NCBI GenBank assembly: GCA_934218695.1
Contig: CAKQDA010000007.1
Location: 1-64,000, forward strand
Reading direction: 5' to 3'
Length of the DNA: 64,000 nt
Source of the DNA: an uncultured Succinivibrio sp.
Lineage (GTDB): Bacteria; Pseudomonadota; Gammaproteobacteria; Enterobacterales; Succinivibrionaceae
Shown: piece by piece, positions 1-9,344 of the stretch
Layout of the letters: each line of letters starts with the position of its first letter
How positions within the stretch are numbered: the first letter of the stretch is position 1
Made by a program: the position numbers and the translations under genes
Notes under the pieces: generated by a model
Seen by the model: the letters and a program-made list of their open reading frames with translations, nothing else
Database searches by the model: none
Told to the model about the DNA's origin: nothing

Positions 1-672
1 CATGAACTGAATATCTTTGATTATTTAGAAAAGAACAGAGTTATCTCTGTACCTGTAGATGACTTTAAAAATCCAACGTCTTTAACTACTATCAGTCAGA
101 ATGTACTGATGTGTCAGACAGGATATCTGACCTTACGTTCAGCACTGGCAAGTGGTGATCTTACAGTTGATTTAGGCATACCAAATGGAGAGATTTATAA
201 AGCCTTAAACAGACTGCTAGCCATAAATTTCTATCAGGATGCCATTTATTCTCTGTCTAAAGGAGTAAGAGTACTGTTAGGTACAGGAGAGATAAAAGAC
301 ATCATAGAAAGATTCAACACTGTAATAAATTCAGTATCGTATGATCATTTTCCTGTAAACAGTGAATCAGCAGTACAGAATTATCTGTATCTGTTTTTAT
401 TAGGAGCGGGTATTGAGAGCAGAACAGAAAGTAACTCCTCAAAAGGCAGGGCAGATTTAATTGTAGAGACAGACGACAGAAGGATAGTCTTTGAGTTCAA
501 GTATGCAGAAAATGAGATTGAAGCAAAAACAAAACTTACTGAAGCCATAGAACAGATAAAGACCCGTGACTACGGTAATATCCTGCCAAAGAAGAAAGAA
601 CTTTTAAGAATAGCTGCAGTATTTAATGCCGAGCCTAAGGTAAGAGCTTTTACCCGGTTCTCTGAGGTTTAG
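1..672 (+). CDS. PD-(D/E)XK nuclease-domain protein, C-terminal part (5' cut by window edge)
   Basis: The reading frame is open from the first base, so the gene begins outside the window and about 223 codons are seen. The part present matches the C-terminal half of AAA-ATPase-like/DUF1703 proteins: a helical stretch, then a PD-(D/E)XK core with GRADLIV followed by FEFKYA, which supply the catalytic Asp and the ExK pair. A complete relative of the same family lies at 27670-29517 on the other strand. The function of the family is unsettled; the fold suggests a nucleic-acid-directed nuclease driven by an N-terminal ATPase. The gene ends just before a perfect hairpin shared with the convergent ettA. 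Confidence 0.7.
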   Translation, partial: HELNIFDYLEKNRVISVPVDDFKNPTSLTTISQNVLMCQTGYLTLRSALASGDLTVDLGIPNGEIYKALNRLLAINFYQDAIYSLSKGVRVLLGTGEIKDIIERFNTVINSVSYDHFPVNSESAVQNYLYLFLLGAGIESRTESNSSKGRADLIVETDDRRIVFEFKYAENEIEAKTKLTEAIEQIKTRDYGNILPKKKELLRIAAVFNAEPKVRAFTRFSEV

Positions 673-680
673 TTCAAAAT

Positions 681-709
681 GATAATGGCTCTTTTGAAGA
701 GCCATTATC
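681..709. terminator. Bidirectional hairpin between convergent genes
   Basis: A perfect 13-bp stem (681-693 with 697-709) encloses a 3-nt loop. It sits between the end of the nuclease-domain gene and the end of ettA. The T-tract is weak on both strands, so it may act as a transcript 3' end stabiliser as much as an intrinsic terminator. Confidence 0.6.
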
Positions 710-741
710 AGAAGCTGACGCTGTAAATTACTGTCAGTAAC

Positions 742-2406
742 CTACTTTGTCACTTTCTTGAATTTTAATCTGTGAGGCATTGCCTCCTCACCAAGATTAG
801 CCTTCTTCCAAGCTTCATACTCGGTGTAGTTACCCTCAAAGAATGAAACCTTACCTTCATCACCGTAGTCAAGAATGTGAGTTGCAATTCTGTCCAGGAA
901 CCAGCGGTCATGAGAGATAACCATTGCAGAACCAGGGAACTCGAGTAACGCATTTTCAAGAGCACGCAGGGTTTCAACATCAAGATCGTTAGTAGGCTCA
1001 TCGAGCAGTAACAGGTTACCGCCAACCTGTAGCAGTTTTGCAAGCTGTAAACGGCCTCTTTCACCACCTGACAAATCACCAACACGTTTCTGCTGATCTG
1101 TGCCTCTGAAGTTAAAACGGCCAATATAGGCACGTGAAGGAATTTCGTATGAGCCAACCTTCAGGATATCCTGTCCCTGAGAGATTTCATCATAAACAGT
1201 GTTGCTGTCCTTCATCTGATCACGGAACTGCTCCACATAGGCGGTAACTACAGTATCACCGAGCTTTATTGATCCTGAATCAGGTTTCTCAATACCTGTG
1301 ATCATTCTGAACAGGGTTGACTTACCTGCACCGTTAGGACCGATAATACCAACGATAGCACCCTTAGGAATGCTGAAGGTTAAATCGTCTATCAGCACCT
1401 GATCGTCATAGGACTTGCAGAGACTGTTAACCTCGAGCACTGTCTCACCAAGACGAGGCCCTGGTGGAATATACAGTTCGTTGGTTTCGTTACGAGACTG
1501 ATACTCAACAGAAGACAGTTCTTCAAATCTTGCCATACGGGCTTTTGATTTTGCATGACGGCCCTTGGCGCCCTGTCGTACCCACTCAAGCTCTCGCTCG
1601 ATGGAACGGCGTCTTGCTGATTCTGTGCTCTCTTCAATCTGCAGACGTTTGTCTTTCTGATCAAGCCAGCTTGAGTAGTTGCCTTCCCATGGAATACCCT
1701 CACCACGGTCAAGCTCAAGGATCCATCCGGCCACATTATCAAGGAAGTATCTGTCGTGAGTAACAGCTACAACAGTACCAGGGTACTGATGCAGAAACTG
1801 CTCAAGCCAGTCAATTGACTCCGCATCAAGATGGTTGGTAGGCTCGTCCAAAAGCAACATGTCTGGTTTTTCAAGCAACAGACGGCATAAGGCTACACGA
1901 CGTCTTTCTCCACCAGAGAGAACCTTGATTTTTCTTTCTGCAGGAGGAAGTCTTAAGGCATCTGAAGCCTTGTCAATCTGAACTTCAATGTTGTGACCGT
2001 CATGTGCCTGAATAATAGCCTCAAGTTTTGCCTGCTCTTTTGCCAGGGCATCAAAGTCAGCGTTTTCATCGGCATATTCTGCATATACCTCATCAAGACG
2101 CTTGAGTGCACTGGTAACTTCAGCAAAAGACTCTTCAATAACTTCCTTTACAGTCTTTTCAGGATCAAGCACAGGCTCCTGTGGAAGATAACCTATTTTT
2201 ATACCAGGCTGTGGTCTTGCCTCGCCCTCATAATCGGTATCAACACCGGCCATGATTTTAATTAAGGTTGACTTACCTGCACCATTTAAACCTAAAACAC
2301 CGATTTTTGCTCCAGGGAAAAATGACAGGGAGATGTCTTTTAAGATTTGACGTTTAGGGGGAACAATTTTGCCCACCCTATTCATTGTATAAATGAACTG
2401 AGCCAT
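742..2406 (-). CDS. ettA: Energy-dependent translational throttle protein EttA (ABC-F ATPase)
   Basis: This is an ABC-F protein of 554 residues, close to E. coli EttA (555). Family knowledge: EttA binds the ribosomal E site and gates the first elongation step according to the ADP/ATP ratio. Two ABC domains are visible: Walker A GLNGAGKST near residue 42 and GPNGAGKST near residue 355, with signatures LSGGERRR and LSGGERGR. The linker that contacts P-site tRNA (ELEWVRQGAKGRHAKSKAR) lies between them. I place the start at the ATG at 2406 (MAQFIYTM) because it matches the family and has GAGGA upstream; an in-frame start nine codons earlier lacks this support. The gene is monocistronic. Confidence 0.95.
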   Translation of the reverse strand: MAQFIYTMNRVGKIVPPKRQILKDISLSFFPGAKIGVLGLNGAGKSTLIKIMAGVDTDYEGEARPQPGIKIGYLPQEPVLDPEKTVKEVIEESFAEVTSALKRLDEVYAEYADENADFDALAKEQAKLEAIIQAHDGHNIEVQIDKASDALRLPPAERKIKVLSGGERRRVALCRLLLEKPDMLLLDEPTNHLDAESIDWLEQFLHQYPGTVVAVTHDRYFLDNVAGWILELDRGEGIPWEGNYSSWLDQKDKRLQIEESTESARRRSIERELEWVRQGAKGRHAKSKARMARFEELSSVEYQSRNETNELYIPPGPRLGETVLEVNSLCKSYDDQVLIDDLTFSIPKGAIVGIIGPNGAGKSTLFRMITGIEKPDSGSIKLGDTVVTAYVEQFRDQMKDSNTVYDEISQGQDILKVGSYEIPSRAYIGRFNFRGTDQQKRVGDLSGGERGRLQLAKLLQVGGNLLLLDEPTNDLDVETLRALENALLEFPGSAMVISHDRWFLDRIATHILDYGDEGKVSFFEGNYTEYEAWKKANLGEEAMPHRLKFKKVTK

Positions 2407-2471
2407 AAAATTCCTCATGTAAATGACCTTCACATTGTAACATGGAATAGTCTTTTACGGGAATTTAAGCA

Positions 2472-2498
2472 TAAATAAGAGACCGCCTGACGGCGGCC
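2472..2498 (-). terminator. Probable terminator of the flagellin gene
   Basis: A GC-rich stem of seven pairs (one G-U) with a 4-nt loop lies about 55 bases after the flagellin stop, followed on the minus strand by a T-rich run broken by C and A. Confidence 0.5.
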
Positions 2499-2553
2499 TG
2501 AAGAGAAAAATGGATATTATGGGATTGGGATTTCAAAGTCGTTCAGACTGTGG

Positions 2554-3489
2554 CTAACTTTCCTGAAGCATCTGCAGCGCCATCTGAGGCTTCTGATTTG
2601 CCTGAGTTAAAATGGTGACGGCTCCCTGCTGCAGGATCTGGGCTGCAGTCATATTGGATACCTCTTCTGCGTAGTCGGTATCTCGGATCTGCGCACGGGA
2701 ATCTGAAACGTTTTCAGCAATATTCTCCTGGTTGCGGATAGTGGATTCAAGACGGTTCTGAACAGCACCAAGCTCTGATCTTTTAGAATCGACAGCTGTC
2801 ATGAGGTAGTCAATACCGGCTAAAACAATCTGGGCGCTAGAGATGGAACTGATATCGATCCCCTTACCGTTAACCTGATAGGAGAAAATATCATCAAATC
2901 TGAACTCAGATATGGTTAAGGTTGAACCTTCAGGCAGTTTGAAAGTATCAGAGCCTGAAATTTTTGCTGCAAGCTGTGCCAGGGAATTTGTATCAAAACC
3001 TGTTGAAAGATCAATCTTGATGATTGAACCAGGATCCGGACTTATCTGGAATCTTGCAATTGAGGCCTGACCGTTTAAAAGATCCTGTCCTCCGAAGGTG
3101 GTATCACGGGCAATTCGTCCGATTTCCTCGTTTAACTGGTCAACCTCGTCCTGAAGGGCAATACGGTTGTCAGTTGCATTGGTGCCGTTTGCAGACTGAA
3201 CTGCCAGAGTACGGATCCTCTGCAGCATGGTGGTGATTTCTTCCATCGCACCTTCTGCTGTCTGAGCATAGGCAATGGCGTTCTGAGCATTACGGTTGGT
3301 CTGATTTAACGAGTTTAACTGAACAGTAAGTCTGTCTGATGTCTGAACACCTGCAGGATCATCTTTAGCTGAATTGATTTTAAGGCCAGATGACAGTCTT
3401 TCATAAGAGGTGTCAAGACGGCTTGTCTGCGTGTTTACAGTCCTTTGAGTAAGTCTTGCTGAAAGGTTGGTATTAAGGTATAAGGCCAT
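2554..3489 (-). CDS. fliC: Flagellin
   Basis: This is a 311-residue flagellin, the filament subunit of the flagellum. The conserved N-terminal D0/D1 coiled coil (starting MALYLNTN, with LSSGLKINSAKDDPAG near residue 36) and the C-terminal D1/D0 segment (ending QMALQMLQES) are both present. The central variable region is short, about 100 residues, so the filament surface is minimal. The ATG at 3489 is chosen because nearly all flagellins begin MAL and GGAGAG lies just upstream; an upstream in-frame ATG overlaps that ribosome binding site. Its neighbour is a chemoreceptor gene on the same strand, separated by a terminator, which fits a motile cell. I could not confirm a sigma-28 promoter. Confidence 0.93.
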   Translation of the reverse strand: MALYLNTNLSARLTQRTVNTQTSRLDTSYERLSSGLKINSAKDDPAGVQTSDRLTVQLNSLNQTNRNAQNAIAYAQTAEGAMEEITTMLQRIRTLAVQSANGTNATDNRIALQDEVDQLNEEIGRIARDTTFGGQDLLNGQASIARFQISPDPGSIIKIDLSTGFDTNSLAQLAAKISGSDTFKLPEGSTLTISEFRFDDIFSYQVNGKGIDISSISSAQIVLAGIDYLMTAVDSKRSELGAVQNRLESTIRNQENIAENVSDSRAQIRDTDYAEEVSNMTAAQILQQGAVTILTQANQKPQMALQMLQES

Positions 3490-3551
3490 TTTTCTCTCCA
3501 TACATTACAGATGACATGCACCACGGCAAAATTTCGTCATCAGTGTTATAT

Positions 3552-3590
3552 ATGAAAAAAGCATGCCAGTATTTTTTTGTGGCATGCTTC
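3552..3590 (-). terminator. Rho-independent terminator of the chemoreceptor gene
   Basis: A perfect 10-bp stem (3559-3568 with 3580-3589) with an A-rich loop on the minus strand is followed by a run of T. It separates the chemoreceptor transcript from flagellin. Confidence 0.8.
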
Positions 3591-3618
3591 AGAGAAAATT
3601 TATGAACAAAGAGAGGTG

Positions 3619-5370
3619 TTACTGCTGTTTATCATCATTGATGATAAAGGATGACAGCTTTTCAACCTGGTTCTGAGCGAGATTTCTAATCTTATGGACA
3701 GACTGCTTGGTATCATCGATGTGAGAGAAGCACTCTTCGGTAATGGAATTGATGTTTTCAATAGAATGATTTACATCAGCTGCAATGGAAGTCTGTTCCT
3801 GACATGACTGTACAATCTGTTCTGACATGTCGGTAATGGTGGCGATAATGCCCATGATCTCCTCAATTGCAGAGTTTGCCTTTGAACTCTGCTGTACAGA
3901 GTTGTTCATTTCCTCTTCACAGGATGCTACAACCTTAACACAGGTCTCAACAGCCTTTGACAGGCTAGAAATGGTATCGGTAACCTCATCGGTTGAAGTT
4001 GCAGTTTTTTTGGCAAGATCACGAACCTCGTTTGCAACCACCGCAAACCCCTTTCCGTGTTCACCTGATCTTGCAGCCTCAATAGTGGCATTGAGCGCCA
4101 GAAGATTGGTCTGATCTGCAATTGCAGCAATGGTTTTAACGATAGAGTTAATCTGTTCGCCCATTTCGTTAATCTTCTGAATTGCAACAGAAGTGTCGCG
4201 CAGTCTGTCGGCTAAAGTATGATTGGTGGTGATGTTGTCCTGCATGGTGCAGCGGCATGTGTCAGATGCCGTTTCTGCTGTCTTTACCTCAGAGAGGGTG
4301 GAACGGGCAAATTCAGTAACTTTTTCAATGGTGTTTTCCATATTGGCTGTAGCCTGAGCAACAGAATGAGCCTTTGATCTCTGAGTTGCCATTGCGTCAG
4401 CCGCATTATCAAGCATGCTTGAGTTATGGTTTACCATATCAACCATTTTGCAGAAATCATTATTGAGCTTGGTGACTGTTTTCTGCATGGAGACGGCTAC
4501 GGTATCTACAAGACCGTCAATAGAGCCTATCTCATTCTTGCGGTTTATCTTGCCAAGATCACGTCTGAAATCACCTGAGGCAATCTTTAACAGGGACTTC
4601 CATACATGTTTAACTTCACTGTTGAGTGATTTTGACAGGAACAGGGACTGCAGGACAGAAACTAAAATTGTAATGACAAGTACAGCATACAGAGAATAAA
4701 CGACCCTGTTGTATGCTTTGGTATCAAGCTTGCCGTTTTTAATCAGTGAATCAATCTTGGTTAAAACCTCTGAGCAGGCTCTGAGCTCCTGATAGAAAGT
4801 ATCGGCATTGGAGCTGTCTGAAAGTACAGAGTTTGCGTGAGAAACAAAGGAGGTGACGGCCGAATGCAGATCAACTGCACTTCTGTTTACTGTGAAAAAG
4901 TTTTTGCCGATTTCAGAGTTCATACTTTCAGAAATATGATCCAGTGCGGCTTTGGCTGCAGAGATGGAGCTACTGTCATTGTTGTTGTGGCTCAACTCGA
5001 TAAATGCTCTGTTAACCGCATTGAGATCTGAATAAAGCATTTCACCACAGTTACGCTGATCCACATAGGCGTTGACATTGGAAATAATGCAGACAGAACC
5101 TACGGCAAAGATTAGAATTGAGATCGCAAAAGATAGAATAATCCTGTGTACAATGGAAATATCGCCAAACTTTAAAGTAAACAGTGATTTAAAGAAAGGT
5201 GCTGACTTGTAGGAATTATCACTTACAGAAAAGGTACTGCTCTCACCGGGTTCAGATGAAAATCCGCTGTCTGAAAATGTATTCTGTTCTGTGACCTGTT
5301 CAGTTGCCTCTGTATCAGGTAGGTTGTTGTCGAGATCAGACAAGTTGTGTTCGTTATTATAATTTTCCAT
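3619..5370 (-). CDS. Methyl-accepting chemotaxis protein
   Basis: This 583-residue transmembrane chemoreceptor would relay ligand binding to CheA/CheW. Two membrane spans are seen, about residues 73-98 and 221-245, bracketing a roughly 120-residue helical periplasmic sensor. A HAMP-like segment and a long signalling coiled coil follow. The hairpin tip is recognisable by [20 protein letters not shown] and [15 protein letters not shown]. It is unusual in having about 72 Asn/Ser/Glu-rich residues before the first membrane span, where most receptors have fewer than ten. No C-terminal CheR-binding pentapeptide is seen. The ligand cannot be told from sequence. Confidence 0.92.
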   Translation of the reverse strand: MENYNNEHNLSDLDNNLPDTEATEQVTEQNTFSDSGFSSEPGESSTFSVSDNSYKSAPFFKSLFTLKFGDISIVHRIILSFAISILIFAVGSVCIISNVNAYVDQRNCGEMLYSDLNAVNRAFIELSHNNNDSSSISAAKAALDHISESMNSEIGKNFFTVNRSAVDLHSAVTSFVSHANSVLSDSSNADTFYQELRACSEVLTKIDSLIKNGKLDTKAYNRVVYSLYAVLVITILVSVLQSLFLSKSLNSEVKHVWKSLLKIASGDFRRDLGKINRKNEIGSIDGLVDTVAVSMQKTVTKLNNDFCKMVDMVNHNSSMLDNAADAMATQRSKAHSVAQATANMENTIEKVTEFARSTLSEVKTAETASDTCRCTMQDNITTNHTLADRLRDTSVAIQKINEMGEQINSIVKTIAAIADQTNLLALNATIEAARSGEHGKGFAVVANEVRDLAKKTATSTDEVTDTISSLSKAVETCVKVVASCEEEMNNSVQQSSKANSAIEEIMGIIATITDMSEQIVQSCQEQTSIAADVNHSIENINSITEECFSHIDDTKQSVHKIRNLAQNQVEKLSSFIINDDKQQ

Positions 5371-5783
5371 ATACAGCCTCTATATACCTTACGGCACCGG
5401 GGTGTTGATACTGACAGTGACTTATCAGCAGCATTATAAAGTCTGAAATAAGCTGTTAATAAAATTACCAGTATCATATATTCTATTTGAAATTGTCGGC
5501 AGGTATGTAAATTTTTTTAGATTATTTGAAGTTATGGCATGTTTTTCTGTACAATTCTGAAAGGCAAGTCAAATTTATGAGCTTTCGAATACGTCTGACA
5601 TAGAAAAAAACAATAGGTAACAGAGCTCTGTTATACTGTGAAAATACAGACAAATCATCATAAAATCGGATCCTGCATAACACAAACGCTGAAGCAGGTT
5701 ATAAGACATTTTGGACAGCTCAGGCTTGATACTGCCTTAATGGCAGAAAACAGAAAAGAATTTATATCAGAGGACATATTCAC
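5371..5783. other. Divergent intergenic region between chemoreceptor and smpB
   Basis: No gene with start and ribosome binding site is seen in these 413 bases. They should carry the divergent promoters of the chemoreceptor and smpB genes; AT-rich boxes are present but none stands out. Confidence 0.5.
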
Positions 5784-6260
5784 GTGGCAAAGAAAGAAAA
5801 ACAGAGCAGCAATATGATTGCTGTCAACCGTAAAGCTACCTTTGAATATTTTATAGAAGACAGATACGAGGCTGGTCTGGAGCTGCAGGGTTGGGAGGTA
5901 AAGTCTCTTAGAGCCGGAAAATGCAATATTTCAGAAGCTTACGTAACTGTAAAGGACGGCGAGGTGATTATGTTAGGCTCTATCATCAACCCGTTAAAGA
6001 CAAGTTGTGCCTTTGTGGTAAGTGATCCTACACGTACAAGAAAGCTTCTGCTCTCAAGAAGAGAAATAGATAGACTTACAGGCTGTGTACAGAGACAGGG
6101 TTACACTTTAATTCCCTTAAAGATGTACTGGAAGGGATCATGGGCAAAACTAGAAATCGGCGTGGCCAGAGGCAAGCAGGATCACGACAAGCGTGACTCC
6201 ATCAAGGATAAGCAGTGGGCCCGAGATAAAGAGCGAATCATGAAGAAGTCCTTCAGATAG
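5784..6260 (+). CDS. smpB: SsrA-binding protein SmpB
   Basis: SmpB (158 residues) binds the tRNA-like domain of tmRNA and carries it to stalled ribosomes for trans-translation. Family marks include NRKATFEYFIEDRYEAGL, the LQGWEVKSLR segment and the basic C-terminal tail (DHDKRDSIKDKQWARDKERI) that reads the empty mRNA channel. The start is a GTG at 5784, with AGAGGA upstream and no better ATG. The tmRNA gene lies 2.1 kb downstream on the same strand, separated by an opposing SulP transporter gene. In E. coli smpB and ssrA are adjacent. Confidence 0.97.
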   Translation: MAKKEKQSSNMIAVNRKATFEYFIEDRYEAGLELQGWEVKSLRAGKCNISEAYVTVKDGEVIMLGSIINPLKTSCAFVVSDPTRTRKLLLSRREIDRLTGCVQRQGYTLIPLKMYWKGSWAKLEIGVARGKQDHDKRDSIKDKQWARDKERIMKKSFR

Positions 6261-6290
6261 TATTCTCTTTTAGCATGATTCATAAACAGT

Positions 6291-6318
6291 AATGCCGGAC
6301 ACAGTCCGGCATTGTACT
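6291..6318. terminator. Terminator between smpB and the convergent SulP gene
   Basis: A perfect 10-bp GC-rich stem (6291-6300 with 6304-6313) with a 3-nt loop is followed by a short T run shortly after on the plus strand. Confidence 0.75.
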
Positions 6319-6335
6319 TTTTGCAGGATTATTTC

Positions 6336-8048
6336 CTACTTTCTGACACATGGATCGATGTGTTTGCTCATAAAATCTCTGTCAGCTAAAAGCTGTTTTG
6401 CCATATCAAGAGCATGTTCGAAATCAACTGCGATTGCACCGTCAAGATTCTTGTGAATACCGGCTTTCTGCAGAATGGCGCGAGGCTGAGGTCTTACAGC
6501 TGAGAAGATCACGTAGGTCTTGTGTTCGCGGCAGATCCTGATAATGTCTTCAATTGAGTTTTCTCCTGAAGCATCAAGATAAGGCATAAAACGCATACGC
6601 AGAATGAGAATTCTTGGCATATCCTCAAGTGATTTTAACTTGTCGCAGAATTCTGCGGCAAAACCGTAGAATAAAGGTCCGTTAATCTGCAGCACAATTA
6701 CGTCATCAGGAATTTCAATGGTGTCGTCAGTTACAAGCTCACCATCCTGAGATTCATACTCGTCAGCTGTATGTTTCTGGCGTCTTACCTCAACAGAACG
6801 GGCCATATGTCTCATGAACAGCAGTGAGGCGAAGGTGACACCCACACCGATAGCTACGGTTAAATCCACCATTACAGTCAGGAAGAAGGTTAAAAACAGA
6901 ATGGTTCTGTCTGAAGGACTGATTTTAGCAATCTGAGTAAAGTGTTTCAGATCTGACATTCCCCATGAGACCATAAACAGCACTGCAGCTAAGGCAGTCA
7001 TAGGAATGAAGGCTAAAATATCCATCGCTGTATACAGGAATATCAGCAGGAAGACTGAGTGGAAGATACCTGCCACAGGAGTTCTGCCGCCTGCCTTGAT
7101 ATTGGTTGCTGTACGTGCAATGGCGCCTGTTGCCGGAATGCCTCCAAAGATACCTGAGGCGATATTGGCCACACCCTGACCTACAAGTTCCTGATTTAAA
7201 GAATGCTTGTGACCGATTAGACCGTCGGCAACAACAGCAGACAGCAGAGCTTCAATACCTGCTAAAAAGGCAATGGTAAAAGCTGATGGAACAAGCTGAC
7301 GGATTTCCTCTAAGGAGAAAGTTGGCCATACAGGTGCAGGAAGACCTTCTGGCAGATTAGGAAATCTGCTGCCGATGGTGTCTACAGGCATTGAAAAGAT
7401 AAATGCCAGAGCTGAAATTAGCAGAATTGACACTAGGTAGGATGGGATCTTAGGAGAGATCTTCTTGCAGACAATGATGGTTGCAAGACCTAAGGCACCT
7501 AAAACCACCGCATATACAGAGGTCTGATTAAGGTTTGTCAGGTAGACATACCACTTGTTTAAAAAGTCAGCTGGTACATTGCTTACAGTAAGACCCAGGA
7601 AATCCTTTACCTGTGATGAGGCAATAATTACGGCAATACCCGTGGTAAATCCGGTGATAACAGGGTAGGGAATATATTTAATCAGTTTACCGAGCTTGGC
7701 ATAACCTGCGATCACAAGAATGATACCGGCCATGATGGACGCAAGGATCAGTCCGTTGAAACCAAAGCGCTGTATAACATCAAAAATAACTACAACGAAA
7801 GCTCCGGTAGGTCCGCCTATCTGGACTCTTGAGCCTCCTAGAAAAGAAATAAAGAATCCTGCAACAACTGCTGTAACAAGTCCCTTGTCAGGAGATGCAC
7901 CGGAGGCTACAGCCATTGCCATTGCAAGTGGAAGTGCAACGATGGCAACAGTAAGACCTGCAATTACATCGGCACGGAAAAGACTGAAGGAATAGCCTTC
8001 TCTCATGCAGGTGATAAACGCAGGCACAAAAGGATTTGTAGTTTTCAT
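6336..8048 (-). CDS. SulP family anion transporter with STAS domain
   Basis: This 570-residue inner membrane protein belongs to the SLC26/SulP family, which moves sulfate, bicarbonate or dicarboxylates. The N-terminal 400 residues carry about 12 hydrophobic segments in the family order, including ADVIAGLTVAIVALPLAMA and the VQIGGPTGAFVVVI signature. The C-terminal 120 residues form a STAS domain (DDVIVLQINGPLFYG, LRMRFMPYLDASG). Substrate cannot be assigned; DauA-type succinate or bicarbonate transport would suit a succinate-forming anaerobe, but that is inference. No partner gene is adjacent. Confidence 0.9.
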   Translation of the reverse strand: MKTTNPFVPAFITCMREGYSFSLFRADVIAGLTVAIVALPLAMAMAVASGASPDKGLVTAVVAGFFISFLGGSRVQIGGPTGAFVVVIFDVIQRFGFNGLILASIMAGIILVIAGYAKLGKLIKYIPYPVITGFTTGIAVIIASSQVKDFLGLTVSNVPADFLNKWYVYLTNLNQTSVYAVVLGALGLATIIVCKKISPKIPSYLVSILLISALAFIFSMPVDTIGSRFPNLPEGLPAPVWPTFSLEEIRQLVPSAFTIAFLAGIEALLSAVVADGLIGHKHSLNQELVGQGVANIASGIFGGIPATGAIARTATNIKAGGRTPVAGIFHSVFLLIFLYTAMDILAFIPMTALAAVLFMVSWGMSDLKHFTQIAKISPSDRTILFLTFFLTVMVDLTVAIGVGVTFASLLFMRHMARSVEVRRQKHTADEYESQDGELVTDDTIEIPDDVIVLQINGPLFYGFAAEFCDKLKSLEDMPRILILRMRFMPYLDASGENSIEDIIRICREHKTYVIFSAVRPQPRAILQKAGIHKNLDGAIAVDFEHALDMAKQLLADRDFMSKHIDPCVRK

Positions 8049-8334
8049 AAAAAATAAATCCTAAAGCTTAGGTTTAAACCCAAACTGCAAGTTTGTAAAA
8101 AAAGAAATAAAGGGAATTCAGACAGCCTGATAAGAAGTATCAGAGAGAATATTTTTCTGCCCTTACAGAAGTGGGCACATTATATCAGACAAAGTTGTGT
8201 TTTAAGATAAAACACAAAAATTTTGATAAACATCTCATTATGGAGCAGAACATTCAGAAAAAATACAGGAATTTTACACAGGAACTGATACTGCAGTAGG
8301 TAAAGAAACAGGTGTAAATTTTTATCATGAGCTG

Positions 8335-8362
8335 TTGTAAATGCATGATGATAATGTATAAT
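8335..8362 (+). promoter_or_regulatory. Sigma-70 promoter of ssrA
   Basis: TTGTAA (8335-8340) and a perfect TATAAT (8357-8362) are 16 bases apart. Initiation would fall about 10 bases before the mature tmRNA 5' end. Confidence 0.75.
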
Positions 8363-8377
8363 CCCATTAAAACCTAT

Positions 8378-8740
8378 GGGGGTGATTTTGGTTTCGACCG
8401 GAAGCACGAATTCCTAGGAGCATGTCGAGTGGCGAAAGCTCGTTAAAAAGTCGCATAAAAATAGTCGCAAACGACGAAACCTACGCTTTAGCAGCTTAAT
8501 AACCTGCTCGAAGCCCTCAGTTCTAAGTCTTTCTAGTGACACTTAGTCGCACTGGGGTCGGTTCTTCACTAGATCGTGTGGATGTCCCGTCTGTGGCTGA
8601 AGCATTAAATGAATTCTACAGACTGGGTATTTCGTGGCGTGGCGGTCCGCAGCGGGTACTAAGACTGAAGATTGCCTAAACATGTAGCGCCGACGATGCA
8701 GTCTTTTGGGACCCGAGTTCGAGTCTCGGCACCTCCACCA
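8378..8740 (+). ncRNA. ssrA: tmRNA (SsrA), one-piece
   Basis: The 5' end GGGGGTGATTTTGGTTTCGA and the 3' end CACCTCCACCA pair into a 7-bp acceptor stem. A T-arm with GTTCGAGTC precedes the encoded CCA. The tag frame runs 8467-8499 and encodes ANDETYALAA, then TAA; a second TAA follows. It differs from the E. coli tag ANDENYALAA by Asn to Thr at position five. The length of 363 matches gammaproteobacterial tmRNA. It works with SmpB (5784-6260) to rescue stalled ribosomes and tag the nascent chain for proteolysis. Confidence 0.97.
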
Positions 8741-8778
8741 GAACTGAAGTTTTAAATCAGTTTTATGTCATGTCATAA

Positions 8779-8985
8779 AGAGAACTGACCCAGTTTACAA
8801 ATCTAAATGAGACTTATATAAAATCCAATAATTCTGCTGGATACTTCTTACAGACAGACGGTGTTTCAGAGACTGGAATATTAAAGAACCGCCTCGATTA
8901 CTGGTTCAAAACAGATGTGGGGAATATAGCAGACTGCTCAGACATGAGTATTTCAGATTATGACCTCAACGTTTTTAAAGATTAA
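8779..8985 (+). pseudogene. Open frame without a start just downstream of tmRNA; possible gene remnant
   Basis: An open frame of 68 codons with normal-looking composition ends in TAA at 8983-8985, but it lacks a usable start or ribosome binding site and is closed upstream by a stop at 8776. The readable part includes YFLQTDGVSETGILKNRLDY and ends SDYDLNVFKD. I do not recognise the family. The place, immediately 3' of ssrA, is a common phage integration site, so this could be a decayed gene end. The rest of 8986-9344 shows no gene. Confidence 0.35.
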
Positions 8986-9344
8986 AAAGCCATCCAAATG
9001 TTAAGGTTACAAAATTAAGCAATCCTGTTTAATGTTATAGTCCTTTCACTGGTATTTGCAGCACAGACAACAACAATTATCCTAAATGAATCTCATTAAA
9101 ACAACTTTCTTATAACAGTAGCGTAAGACGAACTGTCACAGTACAGACTGAGAGGAACACTCCTGTTTTACAAAGGATATAAAAAGCTTTTGCCCCATGT
9201 AAAATGGTGCAGTTATGAGTTCATCATGACCTTATAAAAACAGCCTCAAAAACAGACGTCCCAGGAATAATCTTTTTACTGCCTCTCTTTATTTTTATTC
9301 AGTAATTTCATTAAAATGTATGGTGTAAAAATAAGGAGATATTT

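Noticed and set aside
765-1157. Second frame inside ettA and similar frames opposite flagellin, pnp, slt, cas10 and others
   Set aside because: They lie wholly inside well-supported genes in other frames and have no motifs of their own.
3490-3551. Sigma-28 promoter before flagellin
   Set aside because: A GCCG word is present, but the -35 part and spacing do not fit well enough to annotate.
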